Shown piece after piece: positions 34,803 through 43,484 of a stretch of DNA of 64,000 nucleotides. The notes beneath the pieces are model-generated. The model ran no database searches. It had not been told where the DNA came from and saw nothing but the letters and a program-made list of their open reading frames with translations. The translations under genes were made by a program, and so were the position numbers. Source of the DNA: Bacteroidota bacterium (GTDB lineage: Bacteria; Bacteroidota; Bacteroidia; Chitinophagales; Chitinophagaceae). The first letter of the stretch is position 1; each line of letters opens with the position of its first letter. Location: positions 124,001 to 188,000 of the forward strand of contig VBAR01000003.1 of assembly GCA_005882315.1 (NCBI GenBank), given 5' to 3'.

Positions 34803-35288
34803 TTAGTTTTTGTTTGCCTGTAAAAGAATTTTCTTTATAAGAACAATTTGTCCCAGGTGGTAATGCGTATGCTCAATAATGCCATGAAGATTCCTGTGAT
34901 AGGTCCCGTATTTTTCATCCGAGAAGATTTGGTCAAGCTTGCTATCGGGTAACTGCTCGATCAAGCTGGCAAATTTTTCAGCATCAACCCATGTTTTGTT
35001 CAGCAAATTTTCCCAATCTCCTTGTGATTTGATCGGCGGAAGATCAAAACTATATTTATCATGTGCATCCAATGGTTGTCCGTGTAATACTTTCAACACA
35101 ACGCCTACATAATAGTTCATATGGAAAACCAATACAGCAATCGTATTAAAAGTATAAACCTTTGCTGTGGCTTGTTGCCATGATACATCAGCCAATGTTT
35201 CCTTAAGATTTACCGACGTCCAGTTGCCACCGAAATAGACTTCGCGGAAATGTTTGGCTATTTGTACAGATAAAATATTCTTGTTCAC
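34803..35288 (-). CDS. DinB-like / DUF1572 family protein
   Basis: This 161-residue four-helix-bundle protein resembles the DinB/YfiT superfamily. Potential metal-ligand histidines sit in VLVFHMNYYVGVVLKVL and GIIEHTHYHLGQIVLIKK. Members include thiol-dependent transferases, but the activity here is unknown. Its start overlaps the end of the upstream membrane-protein gene by four bases (ATGA). Confidence 0.78.
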   Translation of the reverse strand: MNKNILSVQIAKHFREVYFGGNWTSVNLKETLADVSWQQATAKVYTFNTIAVLVFHMNYYVGVVLKVLHGQPLDAHDKYSFDLPPIKSQGDWENLLNKTWVDAEKFASLIEQLPDSKLDQIFSDEKYGTYHRNLHGIIEHTHYHLGQIVLIKKILLQANKN

Positions 35289-35572
35289 ACCTTTTTTTGT
35301 TTAAAAATTGAAGACAGCCGTTCAATTACAAAAGCGTAAAAAATAATATTTAAAAGTAATCCCAAATAGAAAGTTGCGGATGTTCGGCTGAAAAAATCCC
35401 AAAGTAATGTGTGTGTTGGGAAACGAAATATTTTATAGAAGGAGACAAGGATTGAACTGTTTCCCGTTCTTTCATCGAAAGCCCAAGCCCCAAAAAAAGA
35501 TAATATTGTCAAAAAAACAATAACAAAAAATGAAATTACCAGGGATGCAATATTGATAGGTCGTTTAAGCAT
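35285..35572 (-). CDS. Small membrane protein of unknown function
   Basis: This 95-residue protein has two hydrophobic segments (ASLVISFFVIVFLTILSFFGAWAF and FYLGLLLNIIFYAFVIERL) and a short basic tail. I recognise no family. It is translationally coupled to the DinB-like gene and follows another unknown gene after 19 bases, forming a three-gene unit. Confidence 0.6.
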   Translation of the reverse strand: MLKRPINIASLVISFFVIVFLTILSFFGAWAFDERTGNSSILVSFYKIFRFPTHTLLWDFFSRTSATFYLGLLLNIIFYAFVIERLSSIFKQKKV

Positions 35573-35591
35573 CGTTGATGGAATTATATAA

Positions 35592-35900
35592 TTAATCCCG
35601 GTATAAAATAGTTATTGATTCTATTTCTTCATGAAAATGCCGGTCAAGAAATCCTAAAAATGAATGCAGCAGTTGCCAGTCATTAGTTTCAGTTGATCTC
35701 ATTTTCAATTCAAAAATTGAAATATCATTATTTGCTTTATGATAATCAATTTGCCCACTATAGCTAACATGTTTCCATCGGTTAGGCTTAACCCTATGAA
35801 GAGTTCCCCTGTTCTTCTTTCTTAGTTCAATCTCTTTTCTCCTCATCAGGGTGTAAAGATTTTCACTACCCGGTTTTGAGACAACTTGTACGATTCTCAT
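35592..35900 (-). CDS. Hypothetical protein, first of a three-gene unit
   Basis: This 102-residue soluble protein is basic in its first half (LMRRKEIELRKKNRGTLHRVKPNRWKHVSYSGQIDYHK) and acidic/aromatic in the second (WQLLHSFLGFLDRHFHEEIESITILYRD). I recognise no family. It lies just upstream of the small membrane protein and DinB-like genes. Confidence 0.55.
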   Translation of the reverse strand: MRIVQVVSKPGSENLYTLMRRKEIELRKKNRGTLHRVKPNRWKHVSYSGQIDYHKANNDISIFELKMRSTETNDWQLLHSFLGFLDRHFHEEIESITILYRD

Positions 35901-35932
35901 AATTGTAATTTTAAATTAATTAAAATCAACTC

Positions 35933-37207
35933 TTACTCATTCTTTATTACTTCACCGTCTTTCATTACAAAATGAACTTTCTTAATTGCATCTATATCCT
36001 CTGCAGGATTATTTTTAAGTGCAATAATATCTGCCCGATAATTTTTTTCTAAAACGCCCCTGCTTTTATCTGTTCCCAATAATTCAGCAGCATAAATAGT
36101 CATGGTTTGTAAAATATAGGAGGGAGGTATTCCTGCGGCTTTCCAGTTTTTTAAAATCTCCAGGTTAGATTCAACCCTGTTTTTCCCTGGCAGATCAATA
36201 ATAACGTCTGTGCCAAAAGCCATCTTAGTTCCAATTTTATAGGCCCGCTTAAGACGATCAACTATACGATCTGATATTCCTTTTGCTGATGAAGAATCAA
36301 TTCCATAAGCATAAAAATTATTAAACGTAAGATCTGTTCCAACTAAAAAAGTTCCTTTATCTTTCATCAGTTGCAATAAACTGTCTTCTAAAAAAAGTCC
36401 ATGCTCAATAGCATCAGCACCACCCATAATAACATTTCTCGCTGCTTCGCCTTCAAAAACATGACATGTTAATTTCAAACCTGCCCGGTGAGCTTCATTG
36501 GCCGCTGTCCGGATATTTTCTTCAGTATAAAAATATCGCTGATCACCCTGCACAATTTTAATAGTATTTGCTCCAAAATAGATGTTCTTACGGATAGCTT
36601 TGATTATTTCATCATCAGTATCAGCATCCAAATATTCAAATCGCCAGAGACCTTCATTTTCGGGATTAATACCATTTGTTTGCCCGCCATAAGGAGCAAT
36701 GATCTTGCCGGAATAAAAAATAGTCGGCCCTTTTACCCAACCTTCTCTTATTGCTTTTATTACATCAGCAGTAGCATAGTTAGCATCATTGCCAATATCT
36801 TTTATAGTGGTAAACCCACTTTTTAGCAACAGCTCTGCATTATGTGCTCCCCGTAATGATCTGAAACCAGAACTTTCACGGATATAGGCGTCTTCCATTC
36901 CATTAAACTTTCTATGTGGATAGTTAGAAGTTATATGAACATGGCAATCCATAAGTCCCGGTAATACCCATGAGTTGGAGAGATCGATTACGTTGTCATT
37001 TTTTTCATATTTTAAATTTGAACCGGTTTGTAGTATTCTGCCCTGCTTGATAATTATGATTTGATTATCTAAAAACTTTCCAGTTCTGGAATCAAATAAA
37101 TGACCTGCTTTTATAACTGTATTCTGTGCCTGGCTAAACAAACTCATTATTATAAATGCCAGAGTAAAAGCAGTTGGTCGTATTATTTTGTTTAATAGTC
37201 TTTTCAT
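35933..37207 (-). CDS. Exported amidohydrolase
   Basis: This 424-residue metal-dependent hydrolase of the amidohydrolase superfamily has a signal peptide (LAFIIMSLFSQAQ). Metal ligands appear in LMDCHVHITS (HxH), in TCHVFEGEA and AIEHGLFL, and the catalytic Asp is in AFGTDVI. A lysine in NTIKIVQGDQ is a candidate for carboxylation. The beta-sandwich formed by the two ends is typical (VIKAGHLFDSRTGK ... ADIIALKNNPAEDI). The substrate is unknown; relatives include prolidase-like and imidazolonepropionase-like enzymes. Confidence 0.87.
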   Translation of the reverse strand: MKRLLNKIIRPTAFTLAFIIMSLFSQAQNTVIKAGHLFDSRTGKFLDNQIIIIKQGRILQTGSNLKYEKNDNVIDLSNSWVLPGLMDCHVHITSNYPHRKFNGMEDAYIRESSGFRSLRGAHNAELLLKSGFTTIKDIGNDANYATADVIKAIREGWVKGPTIFYSGKIIAPYGGQTNGINPENEGLWRFEYLDADTDDEIIKAIRKNIYFGANTIKIVQGDQRYFYTEENIRTAANEAHRAGLKLTCHVFEGEAARNVIMGGADAIEHGLFLEDSLLQLMKDKGTFLVGTDLTFNNFYAYGIDSSSAKGISDRIVDRLKRAYKIGTKMAFGTDVIIDLPGKNRVESNLEILKNWKAAGIPPSYILQTMTIYAAELLGTDKSRGVLEKNYRADIIALKNNPAEDIDAIKKVHFVMKDGEVIKNE

Positions 37208-37251
37208 TTGGTTTAAAAATTATTTTATAGAATGTTATGCCCGGTGAGGTT

Positions 37252-38343
37252 TCATCTTCCGAACGCTTCACCTATGCGAAACGTAATACTGTAGTCGCCT
37301 TTACCCACAGCCCCATCAATACCAATATTTACTTTTTCTTTAGGTAGCATTTTGAAACGAATACCAGCGCCTACTCCGGGAAGTATATCATTATCGGGAA
37401 TGTCGGAAAGTTTTTCCACTGCACTGGCAACGCCAGCAAAGGCTACCAAACCCCAGCGTTTATAAAAATTCCAGCGATATTCTGCCTGCAAGGTATATAC
37501 CTGGTCATTCCGGTATTGTCCTTGTGAATATCCACGAATGTCGTCGCTACCTACTACAGTTTGTCCTTCAAAAGGCACATCACCAGTAGCGATGTTGAGG
37601 CTGGCCCGCAAGGCTAGTATTTTCTTATCATCTTTTTTGTTAAGCTTAATGAATTGATTGTACGTAAGTAAATATCTTTCAAATTCATAATCGCTACCGG
37701 CCCAGCTTCTGTAAAACTGATTTTTGAAATTGAGGAAGATTCCTCGTGTAGGATTTTGAACATGGTCCCGCGTATCGTTGGAGATAATATAACCGATATT
37801 GTTCAGGGTGCTTTTGCTTACTGAATCTTTTCCAGACACATCCGGGAAACCAAAGGTGGTGGTTGATTTTATAAATGAGGTTGTAGGACCGAAGTATAAA
37901 CGTTTAAAAATATTGCGTTGTACTTGTAATACCAGGAGGTTTGCTTTTGATGAATAGTCATAAAAATTACCTGTTGAAGCAGCAGGTTCTTCCAGGTAGA
38001 ATTGGAAGTTAATATCCATGGTACCTGCCGCTGCCGTTACACGCCAGCGATCCTTAGCAAAATAGAGTTTCGAGAAACCTAATACTATATAGCTTTTCTG
38101 CCCGGTGTACATACCAAAGATGCCGGTGTTGGAAGAAGGGGAGATGGTATCCTTATTATTTAGTTTATAGTATTTAGATACAAGTGCTCCCACAATAATG
38201 CCCTGGGTACGGTTATAATTGATCATGGGAATGGCTGCAATACTGCGTTCCTTTTTCTTTTTGACCGCTGTGTCTGAAGACTGGCCATCCACGAAAACAA
38301 ATGCAAAGAGCAATAAGAAAAGAAGGGTTATGGTTTTTGGCAT
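37252..38343 (-). CDS. BamA/TamA-family outer-membrane barrel (surface antigen)
   Basis: This 363-residue exported protein has a signal peptide (LLFLLLFAFVFVDGQ) followed directly by a barrel with bacterial surface-antigen (D15) character. Markers are RDHVQNPTRGIFLNFKNQFY, VPFEGQTVVGSDDIRGYSQGQYRN and PGVGAGIRFKMLPKEKVNIGIDGAVGKGDYSITFRIGEAF. No POTRA domain is present, so it is a transport or patatin-like-associated barrel rather than BamA itself. Confidence 0.83.
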   Translation of the reverse strand: MPKTITLLFLLLFAFVFVDGQSSDTAVKKKKERSIAAIPMINYNRTQGIIVGALVSKYYKLNNKDTISPSSNTGIFGMYTGQKSYIVLGFSKLYFAKDRWRVTAAAGTMDINFQFYLEEPAASTGNFYDYSSKANLLVLQVQRNIFKRLYFGPTTSFIKSTTTFGFPDVSGKDSVSKSTLNNIGYIISNDTRDHVQNPTRGIFLNFKNQFYRSWAGSDYEFERYLLTYNQFIKLNKKDDKKILALRASLNIATGDVPFEGQTVVGSDDIRGYSQGQYRNDQVYTLQAEYRWNFYKRWGLVAFAGVASAVEKLSDIPDNDILPGVGAGIRFKMLPKEKVNIGIDGAVGKGDYSITFRIGEAFGR

Positions 38344-38377
38344 TATAAAAATTTAGTTTGACATCTTGTTTATGACA

Positions 38378-38442
38378 TACCAACAACCGAAGTTAAAGAA
38401 GTTTTGGTTGTTGGTAGTCGGCGTAATGCCTTGTTAGCGGTA
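38378..38442. repeat. Hairpin and inverted repeat, attC-like
   Basis: TACCAACAACC (38378-38388) pairs perfectly with GGTTGTTGGTA (38406-38416) across a 17-base loop. GTTAGCGGTA at 38433-38442 has its exact complement TACCGCTAAC at 39153-39162. The two copies lie 19 bases outside each end of the gene at 38462-39133. Confidence 0.4.
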
Positions 38443-38461
38443 GATTTTTGATTTCATCCTT

Positions 38462-39133
38462 TCACAATTTTGAGAACATATTTGCCGTTCCTTTTTTGTT
38501 AGCTTTTCCAAGTCTTAAATATTTCCTATCAAACTTAAAAGGGATTAGAGTTTCAATACTTTCAATATAATTCCAAAATTCTGTGTCAGGTTGTAAAAAA
38601 GGGAAGCATAAACTTGGGCTTACACAATTACTTCCTGTCAGCCAAATTAGTAAACTTGATGCATATTGTTGATTAGGCAATTCGGTTCTCGTATTTGTGT
38701 CAATAAGTTTAAAGTCATAAGAGATTATGAGTTCTATTGGCCCTAAATTATATTTCGGTAATGGTTGAAGTTCACTTATAAATTTTATTGCTTTGTCTAA
38801 ATCTTTAGCGGTCAATTGCCAAGTTGTTTTTGTCTGTCGAAGCGGTGTATTTGCAGGATACAAATAACCAATTGGTTCAGTCGTCCCTGTTCCAAAAACA
38901 TCTTGGATCTTTTTTAATAGTTGTTCGGCTGGATATGGCTTTTCTCCATGGTCTTCGTCAGCAGTAAAGCCTGTCAAATAAATACTGTTAGGATTTTTCA
39001 AGTCAGCATTTGTACAAGTCGTCAAAAAACGTTGAACATTAGCCCAAACTTTTTCAATTTTCCCACCGGTCAATGCTTGAGTTGTCCTGCTAATTGGCAA
39101 TGTGTAAATAATATATGGTCTTTCTGCAATCAT
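38462..39133 (-). CDS. Hypothetical protein flanked by inverted repeats
   Basis: This 223-residue soluble protein has no signal peptide. It contains YIIYTLPISRTTQALTGG at the start, KTTWQLTAKDLDKAIKFISELQPLPKYNLGPIELIISYDF in the middle, and LIPFKFDRKYLRLGKANKKGTANMFSKL at the end. I recognise no family. The gene is alone and bracketed by perfect 10-base inverted repeats, which suggests acquisition as a cassette. Confidence 0.6.
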   Translation of the reverse strand: MIAERPYIIYTLPISRTTQALTGGKIEKVWANVQRFLTTCTNADLKNPNSIYLTGFTADEDHGEKPYPAEQLLKKIQDVFGTGTTEPIGYLYPANTPLRQTKTTWQLTAKDLDKAIKFISELQPLPKYNLGPIELIISYDFKLIDTNTRTELPNQQYASSLLIWLTGSNCVSPSLCFPFLQPDTEFWNYIESIETLIPFKFDRKYLRLGKANKKGTANMFSKL

Positions 39134-39240
39134 TTGAGTGGTCTTGTATAATTACCGCTAACTTTTGCTTTACGTAAGTCCTTGTTCAAAATTAATTTGA
39201 TTAGCAAAAAGATATTGGAACAAATTTTTTTATAAATGTG

Positions 39241-41127
39241 CTACCATCCAATCCCATAATCCTCTCCATTGTTAGAACTGCCTCCCCAAAAACTTCCATG
39301 CTTCCAGTCAAAATAGATTGCATTGATAGGACCGCTTGTTCGGTTGCCTGTTTGTACTTTGTATCCCATCTTTATTAATTCATTCTTCACATCATCTTTT
39401 GTTATACTGCCAACCAAAATTTCGCCGGGATGTGGTTTTCGTTCACTTGTTTTTGTGCCACCCAATGAGAGCCACAGCTGATTTGAATTGATATTAGCCG
39501 CTTCACATGCTTGTTGAATGGTCATTCCAAATTCAACAACATTTAAAAAGCATTGCAACAGATTTTGATCCTGTGTATCGCCACCTTGTACAGCCCAACT
39601 CATAAAAGGCTTACCGTCTTTTAACGCAAGCGTTGGAGTTAATGTTACTCTTGGTCTTTTACCGGGTTCAACAACATTGAATGGATTGTAAGAAGGGTCT
39701 AACACAAAACTTTGAAAACGCTGGCTCATACCTACACCGGTTTTACCAGCAATACATGCAGGCAACCAGCCACCACTTGGTGTAATTGAAACAACCCATC
39801 CATCTTTATCTGCCGCTTCAACAGATGTAGTACCTCTCCACATTCTGTCCATATACTCATTATCATTAAATGCAACTGTTGAATCGTGTGCAGGAACAAA
39901 ATTCCGGTTGCCATCTGCTGAAGGCGCATTTAATTTTTTTATAAGATCAGTATAAGGATTTGTTTTTCCTTCAAAAGGGTAGGGGTCACCGGGCCCAACA
40001 TTCGGATCATTCATTGTCCAGTTTATTTGTCCAGCTCTTTGCTTTGCATATTCTTTACTCAGCAAACCTTTCATTGGTTCTTCAGGAGCAAAATAAGGAT
40101 CGCCATAATAGAAATCACGATCGGCAAATGTGAGGTTCATTGTCTGGTAAATGGTATGCATATATTTTGCACTGTTATATCCCATTGCTTTCAGGTCAAA
40201 ATTTTCAAGAATATTTAATGACTGCAAAAGCATCGGGCCTTGTGTCCATTGCTGCAGCTTGTATACATCAATGCCTTTATAATTTACATGCATCGGTTCT
40301 TCTTCAATAGGTTTCCATTTTGCGAGATCTTCCATCGTTATCAATCCACCCTGTTCCTGGCAGCCACGTACAAATTCTTTTGCGATATCGCCTTTGTAAA
40401 ACCTGTTATAGGCCGCCATGATCGCATCTTTGCGGCTCTTCTTTTGTTTGAGAGCATTTGTTTCAGCATCTATCATTTTCTTAAGCGTTTCCAGCAGATC
40501 TTTTTGTACAAAAATTTCTCCGGGTTCAGGTGCTTCTCTTTTCTCACCGAGATGCGGATAGAAAACTGCTTTACTGTACGGCCATTGTTTTAGCCATGTT
40601 TTATTCCTACTCGATTCCATTGAGTTTGCAGTTTGCGCATCTATCGGGTAGCCAGCCGCCAGATCCATTGCGGGTGTCAGCACTTCTTTTAAACTCATAG
40701 TTCCATAGTTGGCCAGCATATAACACAAACCTCCAACAGTACCGGGAGTAACTGCGGCAAGCGGTCCGTATTCAGGAGGAAATTCATAACCCTTGCTTTT
40801 ATAAAATTCAGGAGTGGCACCGGTTGGTGCAACGCCCAATGCATTTATAGCAATTACTTTTTTTGTCTTGGGATTATAAATGAGAGCCTGCGTTTCGCCG
40901 CCCCAGCTTAATACATCCCACATAGTGCAGGTAGCTGCAAGCATGGCACAGGCTGCATCTACAGCATTCCCACCTTTTTGAAAAACGATCGAACCGGCTG
41001 TTGCTGCTAAAGGTTTTCCTGTAATAGCCATCCAGTTTTTTCCATGAAGCGGTGGCTTTTGAGTTGCCTGTGCAAAGATCCCTAATACTGTAACAATCAG
41101 TATTACAGTTATAATAAGTTTTTTCAT
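39241..41127 (-). CDS. Exported gamma-glutamyltransferase family protein
   Basis: This 628-residue Ntn-hydrolase relative of gamma-glutamyltransferase has a signal peptide (VILIVTVLGIFAQ). The large-subunit region has GGNAVDAACAMLAATCTMWDV and PLAAVTPGTVGGL. The expected self-cleavage and catalytic Thr lies in RGTTSVEAADKDGWVVSITPSGGW, where classical enzymes have TTH. The small-subunit glycine loop is degenerate, and RPRVTLTPTLALKDGKPFMSW is conserved. Activity on glutathione is plausible but not certain. Confidence 0.87.
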   Translation of the reverse strand: MKKLIITVILIVTVLGIFAQATQKPPLHGKNWMAITGKPLAATAGSIVFQKGGNAVDAACAMLAATCTMWDVLSWGGETQALIYNPKTKKVIAINALGVAPTGATPEFYKSKGYEFPPEYGPLAAVTPGTVGGLCYMLANYGTMSLKEVLTPAMDLAAGYPIDAQTANSMESSRNKTWLKQWPYSKAVFYPHLGEKREAPEPGEIFVQKDLLETLKKMIDAETNALKQKKSRKDAIMAAYNRFYKGDIAKEFVRGCQEQGGLITMEDLAKWKPIEEEPMHVNYKGIDVYKLQQWTQGPMLLQSLNILENFDLKAMGYNSAKYMHTIYQTMNLTFADRDFYYGDPYFAPEEPMKGLLSKEYAKQRAGQINWTMNDPNVGPGDPYPFEGKTNPYTDLIKKLNAPSADGNRNFVPAHDSTVAFNDNEYMDRMWRGTTSVEAADKDGWVVSITPSGGWLPACIAGKTGVGMSQRFQSFVLDPSYNPFNVVEPGKRPRVTLTPTLALKDGKPFMSWAVQGGDTQDQNLLQCFLNVVEFGMTIQQACEAANINSNQLWLSLGGTKTSERKPHPGEILVGSITKDDVKNELIKMGYKVQTGNRTSGPINAIYFDWKHGSFWGGSSNNGEDYGIGW

Positions 41128-41146
41128 GCTTTAATTTTGTGGTTAC

Positions 41147-41154
41147 CAAATATA
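41147..41154 (-). promoter_or_regulatory. Possible -7 box of the gamma-glutamyltransferase gene
   Basis: TATATTTG on the minus strand fits TAnnTTTG 19 bases before the start codon. No -33 element is clear. Confidence 0.4.
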
Positions 41155-41225
41155 CTTAAGCCGCGAGTGCAGCGTTTAAAATATTTAATGAAATTTATCA
41201 ACCTTTTAATTTAAAAAAGCATCAT

Positions 41226-41233
41226 TAGTTTTG
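41226..41233 (+). promoter_or_regulatory. Possible -7 box of the TPR gene
   Basis: TAGTTTTG matches TAnnTTTG 14 bases before the ATG at 41248, implying a very short leader. Confidence 0.4.
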
Positions 41234-41247
41234 CAAAAACTTAGTTT

Positions 41248-42378
41248 ATGAAGCCCCACCACCTTTTAGCCATCTTTACATTTATCATTCCTGTTATATC
41301 CTTTTCGCAAACTGCGGAAGATCTTTATGACGAGGGTAGACAGCTCAAGGACGAAAAAAAATCTGCAGAAGCTATTAAAAAATTTCAAGCGGCCTTAGAC
41401 CTGAAGCCGGGATATACAGAAGCACGGTACGAAATGGGCTGGTGTCTGAATGATACCAAGGATTATACCAAAGCCATTTCTACTCTCAGGATGGCAAGAG
41501 TTGGTTGGCCCGCTGTTCCTAAAGTATGGTTCGAGCTGGGTTATGCATTTGAAAAAACCAATCAGAACGATTCGGCTGTTGTCTGCTATAATAAATGCAT
41601 TTCACTGAAACCTGATTATTCGCTTGCCTATAAACAGCTTGGTTATATTGATTATATAAATGAGAATTATACTTCAGCGCTGGAGCGTTTAAAAAAGTTT
41701 GCTGAGTTGAAAAATGGAACCGTAGAGGATTACCTGTTTTGGTACAGGAAAGGCTTTATGGAAAATGCAGCAAAGGATTACAATGCTTCAAAGGTTTCTT
41801 TGAATAATTCTGTGAAGTACAAAACTGATTATATCAATACCTGGCTTGAATTGGGTTTTGCATGTAAAAACCTGAAAGAAAATGATGAGGCAATTAGTTA
41901 TTATAATGAAGCAATGAAAATTGATCCTAAAAGTCATATTCCATACAATGGTATTGGTGAGGTTTACAGGGATAATTATAAGGATATGACCAAGGCAATG
42001 GAATGGTACCAAAAGTCATTAGGTGTAAAAAAAGATGAACGTAAAGCCTGCTTTGGCATGGGTTATTGTTATAATAACTTAGAAAAATACAATGAGGCTA
42101 TTCCATATCTTAAAAAAGCAATTGAACAGGAATCAACTTATACGGCTGCTTATACCGAGTTAGGGTATAGTTATTATATGTTGAAAAACAATTCAGATGC
42201 TCTTATTAACCTGAATAAATCCATTTCGCTTAATCCGAACGGTGCAAACCCTTATTACTATGCCGCATTGGTATATATTCAACTAAAGGATAAAGCAAAG
42301 GCACAGGAAATGGTAAATGGGTATAAGCGGGCAGGTAAAGATGCCACTTCGATCCAGCAAAAGGTTGATGCTTTGTAA
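41248..42378 (+). CDS. Exported tetratricopeptide repeat protein
   Basis: This 376-residue protein has a signal peptide (LLAIFTFIIPVISFSQ) and about nine TPR units, including AEAIKKFQAALDLKPGYTEARYEMGWC, NDEAISYYNEAMKIDPKSHIPYNGIGEVY and NEAIPYLKKAIEQESTYTAAYTELGYSYY. It is probably a periplasmic scaffold or chaperone-like protein. It lies 68 bases before the DHDPS-family gene, which has its own candidate promoter. Confidence 0.88.
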   Translation: MKPHHLLAIFTFIIPVISFSQTAEDLYDEGRQLKDEKKSAEAIKKFQAALDLKPGYTEARYEMGWCLNDTKDYTKAISTLRMARVGWPAVPKVWFELGYAFEKTNQNDSAVVCYNKCISLKPDYSLAYKQLGYIDYINENYTSALERLKKFAELKNGTVEDYLFWYRKGFMENAAKDYNASKVSLNNSVKYKTDYINTWLELGFACKNLKENDEAISYYNEAMKIDPKSHIPYNGIGEVYRDNYKDMTKAMEWYQKSLGVKKDERKACFGMGYCYNNLEKYNEAIPYLKKAIEQESTYTAAYTELGYSYYMLKNNSDALINLNKSISLNPNGANPYYYAALVYIQLKDKAKAQEMVNGYKRAGKDATSIQQKVDAL

Positions 42379-42425
42379 ATCGCATTAATTATACAGATAA
42401 TTCTCTCCTTATAAATTTCAGCCCT

Positions 42426-42433
42426 TAGATTTG
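42426..42433 (+). promoter_or_regulatory. Probable -7 box of the hydroxyproline deaminase-like gene
   Basis: TAGATTTG matches TAnnTTTG 13 bases before the ATG at 42447. The -33 element is weak. Confidence 0.45.
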
Positions 42434-42446
42434 CTGAAATTTTTTT

Positions 42447-43346
42447 ATGCAATTTGAATGGAAAGGTGTTTTCCCGGCACTGCTTACACCGTTTACAGCC
42501 CACGACGAACTGGATCTTCCTATGTTTGAAAAAAACCTGCAGGCACAACTGGATGCGGGAATACATGGAGTAATAATCGGCGGCACTTTAGGTGAGGCAA
42601 GTACATTAATAGCTGAAGAAAAAGAACAACTCGTTAAATGCGGAGTTAAATTCCTTGCAGGAAGAATTCCCGTGATCATGAATATTGCAGAATGTACAAC
42701 AAAAGATGCGGTACAACAGGCAGCAAATGCTAAAGCATGGGGAGCTGATGGTATTATGCTATTGCCCCCGATGCGTTATAAAAGTGATGACAGGGAAACC
42801 GTAACTTATTTTAAAACTGTTGCCAACTCTACTGATCTGCCAATTCTTATTTATAATAATCCTGTTGATTATAAAATCGAAGTGACGTTGGATATGTTTG
42901 CAGAGTTGATCGAATGTAAAAATATAACAGCCGTAAAAGAAAGTACAAGGGATGTAACGAATGTAACCAGATTAAAAAACCGTTTTGGTGATCGTTTAAA
43001 AGTTTTATGTGGTGTAGATACTGTTACATTAGAAGAATTATGCGCCGGTGCTGATGGGTTGGTGGCCGGGTTGGTAGATGCATTTCCGAAAGAAACCGTG
43101 ACGATCTATAACCTGGTAAAAGCTGGAAAGATTGCAGAAGCAACAAAGATCTATCGCTGGTTTATGCCTTTGCTGGAACTCGATATTCATCCTAAGTTGG
43201 TACAGTATATAAAAATGGCAGCTACGCAAACAGGAATAGGAAGTGAATTTGTAAGGGCGCCAAGATTGCGGATAGAAGGTGAAGAAAGGGAACGAATTTT
43301 GAAGATCATTAATGATGGGATAGCAACAAGGCCGGTCTTGAAATGA
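42447..43346 (+). CDS. DHDPS family lyase, probable pyrroline-4-hydroxy-2-carboxylate deaminase
   Basis: This 299-residue class I aldolase-fold protein has the dihydrodipicolinate synthase pattern. It shows GGTLGEASTL near residue 47, YNNP near 139 (catalytic Tyr) and the Schiff-base lysine in ITAVKESTRDV near 168. Context favours the hydroxyproline pathway over lysine synthesis. The next gene is an alpha-ketoglutarate semialdehyde dehydrogenase, and the epimerase and D-hydroxyproline dehydrogenase lie downstream. It would deaminate 1-pyrroline-4-hydroxy-2-carboxylate. A 2-keto-3-deoxy-L-arabonate dehydratase is an alternative in the same family, giving the same product. Confidence 0.85.
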   Translation: MQFEWKGVFPALLTPFTAHDELDLPMFEKNLQAQLDAGIHGVIIGGTLGEASTLIAEEKEQLVKCGVKFLAGRIPVIMNIAECTTKDAVQQAANAKAWGADGIMLLPPMRYKSDDRETVTYFKTVANSTDLPILIYNNPVDYKIEVTLDMFAELIECKNITAVKESTRDVTNVTRLKNRFGDRLKVLCGVDTVTLEELCAGADGLVAGLVDAFPKETVTIYNLVKAGKIAEATKIYRWFMPLLELDIHPKLVQYIKMAATQTGIGSEFVRAPRLRIEGEERERILKIINDGIATRPVLK

Positions 43347-43354
43347 TTTATTGC

Positions 43355-43448
43355 TGGGCTTTAGCCCATTCAAACATAAATAGATTATTTACCCCAGCCT
43401 TAAGGCTGGGGTAAATGAACATAAGACCAGGTTACCGGGCTTTAGCCC
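43355..43448. repeat. Composite palindromic REP-like element
   Basis: GGGCTTTAGCCC occurs at 43356-43367 and again at 43437-43448 in the same orientation. Between them, at 43387-43416, lies a perfect 30-base palindrome whose arms contain ACCCCAGCCTT. The spacers are 19 and 20 bases. The layout resembles bacterial interspersed mosaic elements made of REP units. Confidence 0.8.
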
Positions 43449-43484
43449 ATATTCTGAAATCGGTTTATACCTAATCAGTAAAAC

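Noticed and set aside
37252-38343. BamA itself
   Set aside because: There are no POTRA domains and the length is far below that of BamA; only the surface-antigen barrel is present.
42447-43346. Lysine-pathway dihydrodipicolinate synthase (dapA)
   Set aside because: The neighbours are hydroxyproline-pathway enzymes and no lysine biosynthesis gene is near; the family alone does not decide the substrate.
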